Origin: Dendrophyllia cribrosa
Lineage: Eukaryota; Cnidaria; Anthozoa; Scleractinia; Dendrophylliidae
Reading direction: 5' to 3'
DNA length: 64,000 nucleotides
Assembly: GCA_024195265.1 (NCBI GenBank)
Contig: JAJLRJ010000002.1
Span: 21,350,570-21,414,569 of the forward strand
Notes under the pieces: generated by a model
Database searches by the model: none
What the model was told of the DNA's origin: nothing
What the model saw: only the letters and a program-made list of their open reading frames with translations
In this document: positions 1 to 13,680 of the stretch, one piece after another
Position numbering within the stretch: the first letter of the stretch is position 1
Layout of the letters: each line of letters begins with the position of its first letter
Position numbers and translations under genes: made by a program

Positions 1-3000
1 CCCGGCTGATATATCGTGTATTCATGATTATGGTTAGGAGCTTGCTTTAAGCTTACTTTATTATCTTAAAGGAACACTGTCCTGGCTGATATATCGTGTT
101 TTCATGATTATGGTCAGGAGCCTGCTTTAAGCTTACTCTATTATCTTAAAGGAACACTGTCCTGGCTGATATATCGTGTTTTCATGATTATGGTTAGGAG
201 CCTGCTTTAAGCTTACTCTATTATCTTAAAGGAACACTGTCCTGGCTGATATATCGTGTTTTCATGATTATGGACAGGAGCTTGCTTTAAGCTTACTTTA
301 TTATCTTAAAGGGACACTGTCCTGGCTGATATATCGTGTTTTCATGATTATGGCCAGGAGCTTGCTTTAAGCTTACTCTATTATCTTAAAGGAACACTGT
401 CCTGGCTGATATATCGTGTTTTCATGATTATGGCCAGGAGCTTGCTTTAAGCTTACTCTATTATCTTAAAGGAACACTGTCCCGGCTGATATATCGTGTT
501 TTCATGATTATGGTCAGGAGCCTGCTTTAAGCTTACTCTATTATCTTAAAGGAACACTGTCCTGGCTGATATATCGTGTATTCATGATTATGGTCAGAAG
601 CTTGCTTTAAGCTTACTCTATTATCTTAAAGGAACACTGTCCCGGCTGATATATCGTGTATTCATGATTATGGTCAGGAGCTTGCTTTAAGCTTACTCTA
701 TTATCTTAAAGGAACACTGTCCTGGCTGATATATCGTGTATTCATGATTATGGTCAGGAGCCTGCTTTAAGCTTACTCTATTATCTTAAAGGAACACTGT
801 CCTAGCTGATATATCGTGTATTCATGATTATGGTCAGGAGCTTGCTTTAAGCTTACTCTATTATCTTAAAGGAACACTGTCCCGGCTGATATATCGTGTA
901 TTCATGATTATGGTCAGAAGCTTGCTTTAAGCTTGCTTTATAATCTTAAAGGAACACTGTCCCGGCTGATATATCGTGTTTTCATGATTATGGTCAGGAG
1001 CTTGCTTTAAGCTTACTATATTATCTTAAAGGAACACTGTCCTGGTTGATATATCGTGTTTTCATGATTATGGTCAGGAGCTTGCTTTAAGCTTACTCTA
1101 TTATCTTAAAGGAACACTGTCCTGGCTGATATATCGTGTATTCATGATTATGGTCAGAAGCTTGCTTTAAGCTTACTCTATTATCTTAAAGGAACACTGT
1201 CCTGGCTGATATATCGTGTATTCATGATTATGGTCAGAAGCTTGCTTTAAGCTTACTCTATTATCTTAAAGGAACACTGTCCTGGCTGATATATCGTGTA
1301 TTCATGATTATGGTCAGGAGCTTGCTTTAAGCTTACTCTATTATCTTAAAGGGACACTGTCCCGGCTGATATATCGTGTATTCATGATTATGGTCAGGAG
1401 CTTGCTTTAAGCTTACTCTATTATCTTAAAGGAACACTGTCCTGGCTGATATATCGTGTATTCATGATTATGGTCAGAAGCTTGCTTTAAGCTTACTCTA
1501 TTATCTTAAAGGAACACTGTCCTGGCTGATATATCGTGTATTCATGATTATGGTCAGGAGCTTGCTTTAAGCTTACTTTATTATCTTAAAGGAACTCTGT
1601 CCTGGCTGATATATCGTGTTTTCATGATTATGGTCAGGAGCTTGCTTTAAGCTTACTTTATTATCTTAAAGGAACACTGTCCTGGCTGATATATCGTGTT
1701 TTCATGATTATGGTCAGGAGCCTGCTTTAAGCTTGCTTTATTATCTTAAAGGAACACTGTCCTGGCTGATATATCGTGTTTTCATGATTATGGTCAGGAG
1801 CTTGCTTTAAGCTTACTCTATTATCTTAAAGGAACACTGTCCTGGCTGATATATCGTGTATTCATGATTATGGTCAGGAGCCTGCTTTAAGCTTACTCTA
1901 TTATCTTAAAGGAACACTGTCCTGGCTGATATATCGTGTATTCATGATTATGGTCAGGAGCTTGCTTTAAGCTTACTCTATTATCTTAAAGGGACACTGT
2001 CCCGGCTGATATATCGTGTTTTCATGATTATGGTCAGGAGCTTGCTTTAAGCTTACTCTATCATCTTAAAGGAACACTGTCCTGGCTTATATATCGTGTT
2101 TTCATGATTATGGTCAGGAGCTTGCTTTAAGCTTACTCTATTATCTTAAAGGAACACTGTCCCGGCTGATATATCGTGTTTTCATGATTATGGTTAGGAG
2201 CTTGCTTTAAGCTTACTCTATTATCTTAAAGGAACACTGTCCTGGCTGATATATCGTGTATTCATGATTATGGTCAGGAGCTTGCTTTAAGCTTACTCTA
2301 TTATCTTAAAGGAACACTGTCCTGGCTGATATATCGTGTTTTCATGATTATGGTCAGGAGCTTGCTTTAAGCTTACTCTATTATCTTAAAGGGACACTGT
2401 CCCGGCTGATATATCGTGTTTTCATGATTATGGTTAGGAGCTTGCTTTAAGCTTACTCTATTATCTTAAAGGAACACTGTCCTGGCTGATATATCGTGTA
2501 TTCATGATTATGGTCAGGAGCTTGCTTTAAGCTTACTCTATTATCTTAAAGGAACACTGTCCTGGCTGATATATCGTGTATTCATGATTATGGCCAGGAG
2601 CTTGCTTTAAGCTTACTCTATTATCTTAAAGGAACACTGTCCCGGCTGATATATCGTGTTTTCATGAATATGGTCAGGAGCTTGCTTTAAGCTTACTCTA
2701 TTATCTTAAAGGGACACTGTCCTGGCTGATATATCGTGTATTCATGATTATGGCCAGGAGCTTGCTTTAAGCTTACTCTATTATCTTAAAGGGACACTGT
2801 CCTGGCTGATATATCGTGTTTTCATGATTATGGCCAGGAGCTTGCTTTAAGCTTACTCTATTATCTTAAAGGAACACTGTCCTGGCTGATATATCGTGTT
2901 TTCATGATTATGGCCAGGAGCTTGCTTTAAGCTTACTCTATTATCTTAAAGGAACACTGTCCTGGCTGATATATCGTGTATTCATGATTATGGTCAGGAG

Positions 3001-6000
3001 CTTGCTTTAAGCTTACTTTATTATCTTAAAGGAACACTGTCCCGGCTGATATATCGTGTATTCATGATTATGGTCAGGAGCTTGCTTTAAGCTTACTTTA
3101 TTATCTTAAAGGAACACTGTCCTGGCTGATATATCGTGTTTTCATGATTATGGTCAGGAGCTTGTTTTAAGCTTACTCTATTATCTTAAAGGAACACTGT
3201 CCTGGCTGATATATCGTGTATTCATGATTATGGTCAGGAGCTTGCTTTAAGCTTACTTTATTATCTTAAAGAAACACTGTCCTGGCTGATATATCGTGTT
3301 TTCATGATTATGGTCAGGAGCTTGCTTTAAGCTTACTCTATTATCTTAAAGGAACACTGTCCCGGCTGATATATCGTGTTTTCATGATTATGGTCAGGAG
3401 CTTGCTTTAAGCTTACTCTATTATCTTAAAGGAACACTGTCCCGGCTGATATATCGTGTTTTCATGATTATGGTTAGGAGCTTGCTTTAAGCTTACTCTA
3501 TTATCTTAAAGGAACACTGTCCTGGCTGATATATCGTGTTTTCATGATTATGGTCAGGAGCTTGCTTTAAGCTTACTCTATTATCTTAAAGGGACACTGT
3601 CCCGGCTGATATATCGTGTTTTCATGATTATGGTTAGGAGCTTGCTTTAAGCTTACTCTATTATCTTAAAGGAACACTGTCCTGGCTGATATATCGTGTA
3701 TTCATGATTATGGTCAGGAGCTTGCTTTAAGCTTACTCTATTATCTTAAAGCAACACTGTCCCGGCTGATATATCGTGTATTCATGATTATGGTCAGGAG
3801 CCTGCTTTAAGCTTACTCTATTATCTTAAAGGAACACTGTCCCGGCTGATATATCGTGTATTCATGATTATGGTCAGGAGCTTGCTTTAAGCTTACTCTA
3901 TTATCTTAAAGGAACACTGTCCCGGCTGATATATCGTGTATTCATGATTATGGTCAGGAGCTTGCTTTAAGCTTACTCTATTATCTTAAAGGAACACTGT
4001 CCCGGCTGATATATCGTGTATTCATGATTATGGTCAGAAGCTTGCTTTAAGCTTACTCTATTATCTTAAAGGAACACTGTCCCGGCTGATATATCGTGTA
4101 TTCATGATTATGGTCAGGAGCTTGCTTTAAGCTTACTCTATTATCTTAAAGGAACACTGTCCTGGCTGATATATCGTGTATTCATGATTATGGTCAGGAG
4201 CCTGCTTTAAGCTTACTCTATTATCTTAAAGGAACACTGTCCCGGCTGATATATCGTGTATTCATGATTATGGTCAGGAGCTTGCTTTAAGCTTACTCTA
4301 TTATCTTAAAGGAACACTGTCCTGGCTGATATATCGTGTATTCATGATTATGGTCAGGAGCCTGCTTTAAGCTTGCTTTATTATCTTAAAGGGACACTGT
4401 CGCGGCTGATATATCGTGTATTCATGATTATGGTCAGGAGCTTGCTTTAAGCTTACTCTATTATCTTAAAGGAATACTGTCCTCGCTGATATATCGTGTA
4501 TTCATGATTATGATCAGGAGCCTGCTTTAAGCTTACTCTATTATCTTAAAGGAACACTGTCCCGGCTGATATATCGTGTATTCATGATTATGGTCAGAAG
4601 CTTGCTTTAAGCTTACTCTATTATCTTAAAGGAACACTGTCCTGGCTGATATATCGTGTATTCATGATTATGGTCAGGAGCTTGCTTTAAGCTTACTCTA
4701 TTATCTTAAAGGAACACTGTCCTGGCTGATATATCGTGTTTTCATGATTATGGCCAGGAGCTTGCTTTAAGCTTACTCTATTATCTTAAAGGAACACTGT
4801 CCTGGCTGATATATCGTGTATTCATGATTATGGTCAGGAGCTTGCTTTAAGCTTACTCTATTATCTTAAAGGAACACTGTCCCGGCTGATATATCGTGTA
4901 TTCATGATTATGGTCAGGAGCTTGCTTTAAGCTTACTCTATTATCTTAAAGGGACACTGTCCTGGCTGATATATCGTGTTTTCATGATTATGGTCAGGAG
5001 CTTGCTTTAAGCTTACTCTATTATCTTAAAGGAACACTGTCCTGGCTGATATATCGTGTTTTCATGATTATGGTTAGGAGCTTGCTTTAAGCTTACTCTA
5101 TTATCTTAAAGGGACACTGTCCTGGCTGATATATCGTGTATTCATGATTATGGTCAGGAGCTTGCTTTAAGCTTACTCTATTATCTTAAAGGGACACTGT
5201 CCCGGCTGATATATCGTGTATTCATGATTATGGTCAGGAGCTTGCTTTAAGCTTACTCTATTATCTTAAAGGAACACTGTCCTGGCTGATATATCGTGTA
5301 TTCATGATTATGGTCAGAAGCTTGCTTTAAGCTTACTCTATTATCTTAAAGGAACACTGTCCTGCCTGATATATCGTGTATTCATGATTATGGTCAGGAG
5401 CTTGCTTTAAGCTTACTCTATTATCTTAAAGGAACGCTGTCCTGGCTGATATATCGTGTTTTCATGATTATGGTCAGGAGCTTGCTTTAAGCTTACTCTA
5501 TTATCTTAAAGGGACACTGTCCTGGCTGATATATCGTGTATTCATGATTATGGTCAGGAGCCTGCTTTAAGCTTGCTTTATTATCTTAAAGGAACACTGT
5601 CCCGGCTGATATATCGTGTATTCATGATTATGGTCAGGAGCCTGCTTTAAGCTTACTCTATTATCTTAAAGGAACACTGTCCTGGCTGATATATCGTGTA
5701 TTCATGATTATGGACAGGAGCTTGCTTTAAGCTTACTCTATTATCTTAAAGGAACACTGTCCCGGCTGATATATCGTGTATTCATGATTATGGTCAGGAG
5801 CCTGCTTTAAGCTTACTCTATTATCTTAAAGGAACACTGTCCTGGCTGATATATCGTGTTTTCATGATTATGGACAGGAGCTTGCTTTAAGCTTGCTTTA
5901 TTATCTTAAAGGAACACTGTCCCGGCTGATATATCGTGTATTCATGATTATGGTTAGGAGCTTGCTTTAAGCTTACTTTATTATCTTAAAGGAACACTGT

Positions 6001-9000
6001 CCTGGCTGATATATCGTGTTTTCATGATTATGGTCAGGAGCCTGCTTTAAGCTTACTCTATTATCTTAAAGGAACACTGTCCTGGCTGATATATCGTGTT
6101 TTCATGATTATGGTTAGGAGCCTGCTTTAAGCTTACTCTATTATCTTAAAGGAACACTGTCCTGGCTGATATATCGTGTTTTCATGATTATGGACAGGAG
6201 CTTGCTTTAAGCTTACTTTATTATCTTAAAGGGACACTGTCCTGGCTGATATATCGTGTTTTCATGATTATGGCCAGGAGCTTGCTTTAAGCTTACTCTA
6301 TTATCTTAAAGGAACACTGTCCTGGCTGATATATCGTGTTTTCATGATTATGGCCAGGAGCTTGCTTTAAGCTTACTCTATTATCTTAAAGGAACACTGT
6401 CCCGGCTGATATATCGTGTTTTCATGATTATGGTCAGGAGCCTGCTTTAAGCTTACTCTATTATCTTAAAGGAACACTGTCCTGGCTGATATATCGTGTA
6501 TTCATGATTATGGTCAGAAGCTTGCTTTAAGCTTACTCTATTATCTTAAAGGAACACTGTCCCGGCTGATATATCGTGTATTCATGATTATGGTCAGGAG
6601 CTTGCTTTAAGCTTACTCTATTATCTTAAAGGAACACTGTCCTGGCTGATATATCGTGTATTCATGATTATGGTCAGGAGCCTGCTTTAAGCTTACTCTA
6701 TTATCTTAAAGGAACACTGTCCTAGCTGATATATCGTGTATTCATGATTATGGTCAGGAGCTTGCTTTAAGCTTACTCTATTATCTTAAAGGAACACTGT
6801 CCCGGCTGATATATCGTGTATTCATGATTATGGTCAGAAGCTTGCTTTAAGCTTGCTTTATAATCTTAAAGGAACACTGTCCCGGCTGATATATCGTGTT
6901 TTCATGATTATGGTCAGGAGCTTGCTTTAAGCTTACTATATTATCTTAAAGGAACACTGTCCTGGTTGATATATCGTGTTTTCATGATTATGGTCAGGAG
7001 CTTGCTTTAAGCTTACTCTATTATCTTAAAGGAACACTGTCCTGGCTGATATATCGTGTATTCATGATTATGGTCAGAAGCTTGCTTTAAGCTTACTCTA
7101 TTATCTTAAAGGAACACTGTCCTGGCTGATATATCGTGTATTCATGATTATGGTCAGAAGCTTGCTTTAAGCTTACTCTATTATCTTAAAGGAACACTGT
7201 CCTGGCTGATATATCGTGTATTCATGATTATGGTCAGGAGCTTGCTTTAAGCTTACTCTATTATCTTAAAGGGACACTGTCCCGGCTGATATATCGTGTA
7301 TTCATGATTATGGTCAGGAGCTTGCTTTAAGCTTACTCTATTATCTTAAAGGAACACTGTCCTGGCTGATATATCGTGTATTCATGATTATGGTCAGAAG
7401 CTTGCTTTAAGCTTACTCTATTATCTTAAAGGAACACTGTCCTGGCTGATATATCGTGTATTCATGATTATGGTCAGGAGCTTGCTTTAAGCTTACTTTA
7501 TTATCTTAAAGGAACTCTGTCCTGGCTGATATATCGTGTTTTCATGATTATGGTCAGGAGCTTGCTTTAAGCTTACTTTATTATCTTAAAGGAACACTGT
7601 CCTGGCTGATATATCGTGTTTTCATGATTATGGTCAGGAGCCTGCTTTAAGCTTGCTTTATTATCTTAAAGGAACACTGTCCTGGCTGATATATCGTGTT
7701 TTCATGATTATGGTCAGGAGCTTGCTTTAAGCTTACTCTATTATCTTAAAGGAACACTGTCCTGGCTGATATATCGTGTATTCATGATTATGGTCAGGAG
7801 CCTGCTTTAAGCTTACTCTATTATCTTAAAGGAACACTGTCCTGGCTGATATATCGTGTATTCATGATTATGGTCAGGAGCTTGCTTTAAGCTTACTCTA
7901 TTATCTTAAAGGGACACTGTCCCGGCTGATATATCGTGTTTTCATGATTATGGTCAGGAGCTTGCTTTAAGCTTACTCTATCATCTTAAAGGAACACTGT
8001 CCTGGCTTATATATCGTGTTTTCATGATTATGGTCAGGAGCTTGCTTTAAGCTTACTCTATTATCTTAAAGGAACACTGTCCCGGCTGATATATCGTGTT
8101 TTCATGATTATGGTTAGGAGCTTGCTTTAAGCTTACTCTATTATCTTAAAGGAACACTGTCCTGGCTGATATATCGTGTATTCATGATTATGGTCAGGAG
8201 CTTGCTTTAAGCTTACTCTATTATCTTAAAGGAACACTGTCCTGGCTGATATATCGTGTTTTCATGATTATGGTCAGGAGCTTGCTTTAAGCTTACTCTA
8301 TTATCTTAAAGGGACACTGTCCCGGCTGATATATCGTGTTTTCATGATTATGGTTAGGAGCTTGCTTTAAGCTTACTCTATTATCTTAAAGGAACACTGT
8401 CCTGGCTGATATATCGTGTATTCATGATTATGGTCAGGAGCTTGCTTTAAGCTTACTCTATTATCTTAAAGGAACACTGTCCTGGCTGATATATCGTGTT
8501 TTCATGATTATGGCTAGGAGCTTGCTTTAAGCTTACTCTATTATCTTAAAGGAACACTGTCCCGGCTGATATATCGTGTTTTCATGAATATGGTCAGGAG
8601 CTTGCTTTAAGCTTACTCTATTATCTTAAAGGGACACTGTCCTGGCTGATATATCGTGTATTCATGATTATGGCCAGGAGCTTGCTTTAAGCTTACTCTA
8701 TTATCTTAAAGGGACACTGTCCTGGCTGATATATCGTGTTTTCATGATTATGGCCAGGAGCTTGCTTTAAGCTTACTCTATTATCTTAAAGGAACACTGT
8801 CCTGGCTGATATATCGTGTTTTCATGATTATGGCCAGGAGCTTGCTTTAAGCTTACTCTATTATCTTAAAGGAACACTGTCCTGGCTGATATATCGTGTA
8901 TTCATGATTATGGTCAGGAGCTTGCTTTAAGCTTACTTTATTATCTTAAAGGAACACTGTCCCGGCTGATATATCGTGTATTCATGATTATGGTCAGGAG

Positions 9001-11588
9001 CTTGCTTTAAGCTTACTTTATTATCTTAAAGGAACACTGTCCTGGCTGATATATCGTGTTTTCATGATTATGGTCAGGAGCTTGCTTTAAGCTTACTCTA
9101 TTATCTTAAAGGAACACTGTCCTGGCTGATATATCGTGTATTCATGATTATGGTCAGGAGCTTGCTTTAAGCTTACTCTATTATCTTAAAGAAACACTGT
9201 CCTGGCTGATATATCGTGTTTTCATGATTATGGTCAGGAGCTTGCTTTAAGCTTACTCTATTATCTTAAAGGAACACTGTCCCGGCTGATATATCGTGTT
9301 TTCATGATTATGGTCAGGAGCTTGCTTTAAGCTTACTCTATTATCTTAAAGGAACACTGTCCCGGCTGATATATCGTGTTTTCATGATTATGGTTAGGAG
9401 CTTGCTTTAAGCTTACTCTATTATCTTAAAGGAACACTGTCCTGGCTGATATATCGTGTTTTCATGATTATGGTCAGGAGCTTGCTTTAAGCTTACTCTA
9501 TTATCTTAAAGGGACACTGTCCCGGCTGATATATCGTGTTTTCATGATTATGGTTAGGAGCTTGCTTTAAGCTTACTCTATTATCTTAAAGGAACACTGT
9601 CCTGGCTGATATATCGTGTATTCATGATTTTGGTCAGGAGCTTGCTTTAAGCTTACTCTATTATCTTAAAGGAACACTGTCCTGGCTGATATATCGTGTT
9701 TTCATGATTATGGTCAGGAGCTTGCTTTAAGCTTACTCTATTATCTTAAAGGAACACTGTCCTGGCTGATATATCGTGTATTCATGATTATGGTCAGGAG
9801 CTTGCTTTAAGCTTACTCTATTATCTTAAAGGAACACTGTCCCGGCTGATATATCGTGTATTCATGATTATGGCCAGGAGCCTGCTTTAAGCTTACTCTA
9901 TTATCTTAAAGGAACACTGTCCTGGCTGATATATCGTGTATTCATGATTATGGCCAGGAGCTTGCTTTAAGCTTACTCTATTATCTTAAAGGGACACTGT
10001 CCTGGCTGATATATCGTGTATTCATGATTATGGCCAGGAGCTTGCTTTAAGCTTACTCTATTATCTTAAAGGGACACTGTCCTGGCTGATATATCGTGTT
10101 TTCATGATTATGGCCAGGAGCTTGCTTTAAGCTTACTCTATTATCTTAAAGGAACACTGTCCTGGCTGATATATCGTGTTTTCATGATTATGGCCAGGAG
10201 CTTGCTTTAAGCTTACTCTATTATCTTAAAGGAACACTGTCCTGGCTGATATATCGTGTATTCATGATTATGGTCAGGAGCTTGCTTTAAGCTTACTTTA
10301 TTATCTTAAAGGAACACTGTCCCGGCTGATATATCGTGTTTTCATGATTATGGTTAGGAGCTTGCTTTAAGCTTACTCTATTATCTTAAAGGAACACTGT
10401 CCTGGCTGATATATCGTGTTTTCATGATTATGGTCAGGAGCTTGCTTTAAGCTTACTCTATTATCTTAAAGGGACACTGTCCCGGCTGATATATCGTGTT
10501 TTCATGATTATGGTTAGGAGCTTGCTTTAAGCTTACTCTATTATCTTAAAGGAACACTGTCCTGGCTGATATATCGTGTATTCATGATTTTGGTCAGGAG
10601 CTTGCTTTAAGCTTACTCTATTATCTTAAAGGAACACTGTCCTGGCTGATATATCGTGTTTTCATGATTATGGTCAGGAGCTTGCTTTAAGCTTACTCTA
10701 TTATCTTAAAGGAACACTGTCCTGGCTGATATATCGTGTATTCATGATTATGGTCAGGAGCTTGCTTTAAGCTTACTCTATTATCTTAAAGGAACACTGT
10801 CCCGGCTGATATATCGTGTATTCATGATTATGGCCAGGAGCCTGCTTTAAGCTTACTCTATTATCTTAAAGGAACACTGTCCTGGCTGATATATCGTGTA
10901 TTCATGATTATGGTCAGGAGCTTGCTTTAAGCTTACTCTATTATCTTAAAGGAACACTGTCCTGGCTGATATATCGTGTATTCATGATTATGGTCAGGAG
11001 CTTGCTTTAAGCTTACTCTATTATCTTAAAGGAACACTGTCCCGGCTGATATATCGTGTTTTCATGATTATGGTCAGGAGCCTGCTTTAAGCTTACTCTA
11101 TTATCTTAAAGGAACACTGTCCTGGCTGATATATCGTGTTTTCATGATTATGGTCAGGAGCTTGCTTTAAGCTTACTCTATTATCTTAAAGGAACACTGT
11201 CCCGGCTGATATATCGTGTATTCATGATTATGGCCAGGAGCCTGCTTTAAGCTTACTCTATTATCTTAAAGGAACACTGTCCTGGCTGATATATCGTGTA
11301 TTCATGATTATGGTCAGGAGCTTGCTTTAAGCTTACTCTATTATCTTAAAGGAACACTGTCCTGGCTGATATATCGTGTATTCATGATTATGGCCAGGAG
11401 CTTGCTTTAAGCTTACTCTATTATCTTAAAGGAACACTGTCCCGGCTGATATATCGTGTTTTCATGATTATGGTCAGGAGCCTGCTTTAAGCTTACTCTA
11501 TTATCTTAAAGGAACACTGTCCTGGCTGATATATCGTGTTTTCATGATTATGGTCAGGAGCTTGCTTTAAACTTACTTTATTATCTTG
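1..11588. repeat. 80-bp satellite array, about 145 monomers
   Basis: The whole stretch is a head-to-tail array of an 80-bp monomer that begins CCTGGCTGATATATCGTG and ends TTAAAGGAACACTGT. Monomer starts stay in exact phase from position 1 to 11521 (11520 = 144 x 80), so no indel was seen; variation is substitutions at a few recurrent sites (CCC/CCT at the start, GTGTA/GTGTT, TGGTC/TGGCC/TGGTT/TGGAC, GGAAC/GGGAC). Each monomer carries an AAGCTT (HindIII) site, and monomers with CAGAAGCTT carry a second one. The array runs off the left edge and decays in the last monomer after about 11570. No open frame lies in it. Centromeric, subtelomeric or interspersed location cannot be told from the window. 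Confidence 0.97.
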
Positions 11589-11911
11589 AAATTGGAAGAA
11601 AGAACCGCCAAAAGTGATGAAAGCAAAGAAATATGAACAAAACAGACAAAATAACGACTAAAAATGTCAAAATTCTGTACGAATTGCAGTTTTGATTTCT
11701 TGACCGACTGCCAAGAAATCAAAATTGACTGAAATCGTAATCCACTTCTACCCTTGCAATCCGGCACTTTATCTCCAAACTACTGCTTCTGTTTTTCTCT
11801 TTAGAATCTTTTAATCCAATTTTGTTATCAGTTTGGTTATATATTTGGTGGCATTTGGCGATGTAACACGTTTGTTAAAACGGCGATGTATTCCGGCGAG
11901 ACTGCGTCCCT
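11589..11911. other. unassigned sequence between satellite and first MITE
   Basis: AT-rich sequence with no convincing gene or repeat structure. A 64-codon minus-strand frame here starts inside the end of the satellite and has no recognisable features. Confidence 0.5.
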
Positions 11912-12299
11912 TTAAAGGAGCTATGTCATGGTGATTTTGAGGTTTTCGGGTCAAAACCTCAACAAATTAAAACTAAGTACCTTTGTCGTACACGAAATGC
12001 TTAAAAAACACTAACAGGAAGATATCAAGTGAATTTTAACAGAGAAAATAAATCATAATCGGAGTTTTAACGAATTTTCTAAGACACAAGCGATAAACTT
12101 GAAAATTGACCCAATTTTTTCAAGATTCAATCCATTTCCATGCTGGCCATCTGCAGCCCAAGACACTTATTTTTACTTTTAGAGCACTAGTAGAATAATT
12201 TTAAACAAAACTGGACTCTTAGTTTTGGAATTTCACTGATATAAAGATGTATTTTGGCTTTTTAAAGTAACGCTAAAAATGGTGACATAGCCCCTTTAA
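11912..12299. mobile_element. Kolobok/T2-like MITE, copy 1
   Basis: A 388-bp non-autonomous DNA transposon. It starts TTAAAGGAGCTATGTCA and ends TGACATAGCCCCTTTAA, so the ends are imperfect inverted repeats and both carry TTAA. TTAA plus AGGRR termini match the TTAAAGGRR pattern known for Xenopus T2/Kolobok MITEs. A second copy, about 90% similar by eye, lies at 40786-41168. No coding capacity. Confidence 0.8.
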
Positions 12300-12716
12300 A
12301 AACTGAACTATTTTAATAGATAGGTCTGAAAATGTGTAAGAGTTAGGCTGTCCACCGGGCCGCACATTCGCAGGCTAACTTGGTATTGCGTGTTAGTAGA
12401 CACAATTTATTTTTATACTATTGAAAAGGAATACACTGTGTGGTTTCCATTGCCGAACATGGAAAAGATCCAAAATAGAACAATCGACATCTTTATAGTC
12501 GTCTTTATTAAAAACGTAAAATGACACAACATACGTGTCTTTACAAGAAGTGAAAAAAAAAATACAAACTGACAAAACTAAGTTAAAAACATTTATTACA
12601 TGTATACATAGCTAGAATAATAAAAACGTTTGGTTAAATCAAGCTACTTAAATTTAAAAAGGCATCTATTTACAAAAACACGCATGAATCTTCCAGTTTC
12701 GGCACTCTAGAGAGTA
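12300..12716. repeat. 3' flank shared with the second CABIT locus
   Basis: The block from about 12350 to 12716 (for example GCGTGTTAGTAGACA, GGAATACACTGTGT, GGCATCTATTTAC, TCTAGAGAGTA) recurs at 19480-19865 downstream of the second CABIT copy. This shows that the gene duplication included several hundred bases of 3' flank. No gene is supported here. Confidence 0.75.
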
Positions 12717-13163
12717 CCCGGGTGGGGGGGGGGGGGGGGGGGGGGGGTATTCCCTATAATGGGCTATACGGGGATGCTCCGCCCGAAAGGGGTACCTTTT
12801 TTAGGCTGGAGGTATTTGAAAGGGTCGGGATTTCACGAGTTGAAGTATATGAAAGGGTAGGGATTTCACGAAGAATAGGAAAGGGTATCGAAAACACGAG
12901 TTGAAAAATAAAAAAAGGAGGGAAAATTGCCATTTAAGTATTATAAAAAGGGCCTTTCAAAATATATCAAACAGACGCACATAAAGGCTATACGAAAGGG
13001 GTACCATTTTCAATGAAAAGCATATGAAAGGGGTACCATTTTCAATAAAAGGTATATGACAGGGGTACCTTTTCTGCCAAAAACGGTATATGAAAGGGTA
13101 AAGGTTTGGACCTCGGGGCGGAGCATCCCGTACAAAACTTTGTTGAGTACCTCCCCCCTCCCC
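12717..13163. mobile_element. poly(G)-bounded repeat element, copy A
   Basis: It starts CCCGGGT, then a run of 24 G (12724-12747), then an interior with repeated phrases such as AAAGGGTAGGGATTTCACGA and AAAGGGGTACC, and ends CCCCCTCCCCCGGG. The duplicated locus at 19850-19880 lacks it: there, TCTAGAGAGTA runs directly into the CTCGTGCCCTC sequence, giving an empty site and a probable short duplication GAGAGT. The interior is the reverse complement of the repeat at 59390-59742. Unclassified; probably a non-autonomous DNA transposon. Confidence 0.7.
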
Positions 13164-13189
13164 CGGGAGAGAGTCTCGTGCCCTCTGAA

Positions 13190-13262
13190 TCAATCAATTT
13201 TCAATTAACTTTATTTCAACACATGCCGTGTACTTAAATATAATCTAATCTAAATGATAACA

Positions 13263-13307
<45 letters not shown>

Positions 13308-13680
13308 CAAACCTGTTATACTATACTAGTGTAAATAGTACTAATAAGATTAATAAAAACACTAACTTACAATATCCTCTATATACACATAAAAATTTAG
13401 CTACAATCATAGATGCGTGTTATAGAACCAGAGGTTCTATTTTTGTTCGAGAGCTCTTTTGAAAGCGGTTAAACTACTGAGTTCTCGTATTTCGTTGGGA
13501 AGCTCATTCCAGGCAATGGCACCGCGATAGGAGAAAGATCGTTTCATGAAATTTATAGTTCTAGGCTTAGGTAGTTGCATGTCAAATTTGTCCTCGATGT
13601 TTTTCAACAGTTTGGAAGACTGAATTTCACTTTTAGAATATCGCATTTTGTCCCATTGACAAGTCACCCATAATTAGCTG
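13190..13680 (-). mobile_element. 3' end of a non-LTR retrotransposon with tail
   Basis: The minus frame at 13437-13667 (76 aa) contains the motif R-S-F-S-Y-R-G-A-x-x-W-N-x-L-P-x-E-I-R, typical of the extreme C-terminus of LINE ORF2 proteins of the CR1/L2 group in marine invertebrates. On the minus strand it is followed by an AT-rich tail with an (AT)n run (13270-13303) and AATAAA-like sequence near 13213. A shorter remnant (about 19880-19960) sits at the equivalent place downstream of the second CABIT locus, so the insertion predates that duplication. 5'-truncated and not functional. Confidence 0.65.
13270..13303. repeat. (AT)n microsatellite
   Basis: A run of A followed by about 16 AT repeats in the tail of the LINE fragment. 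Confidence 0.9.

Noticed and set aside
1..11588. CRISPR-like array
   Set aside because: The units are continuous 80-bp monomers without unique spacers, in a eukaryotic genome.
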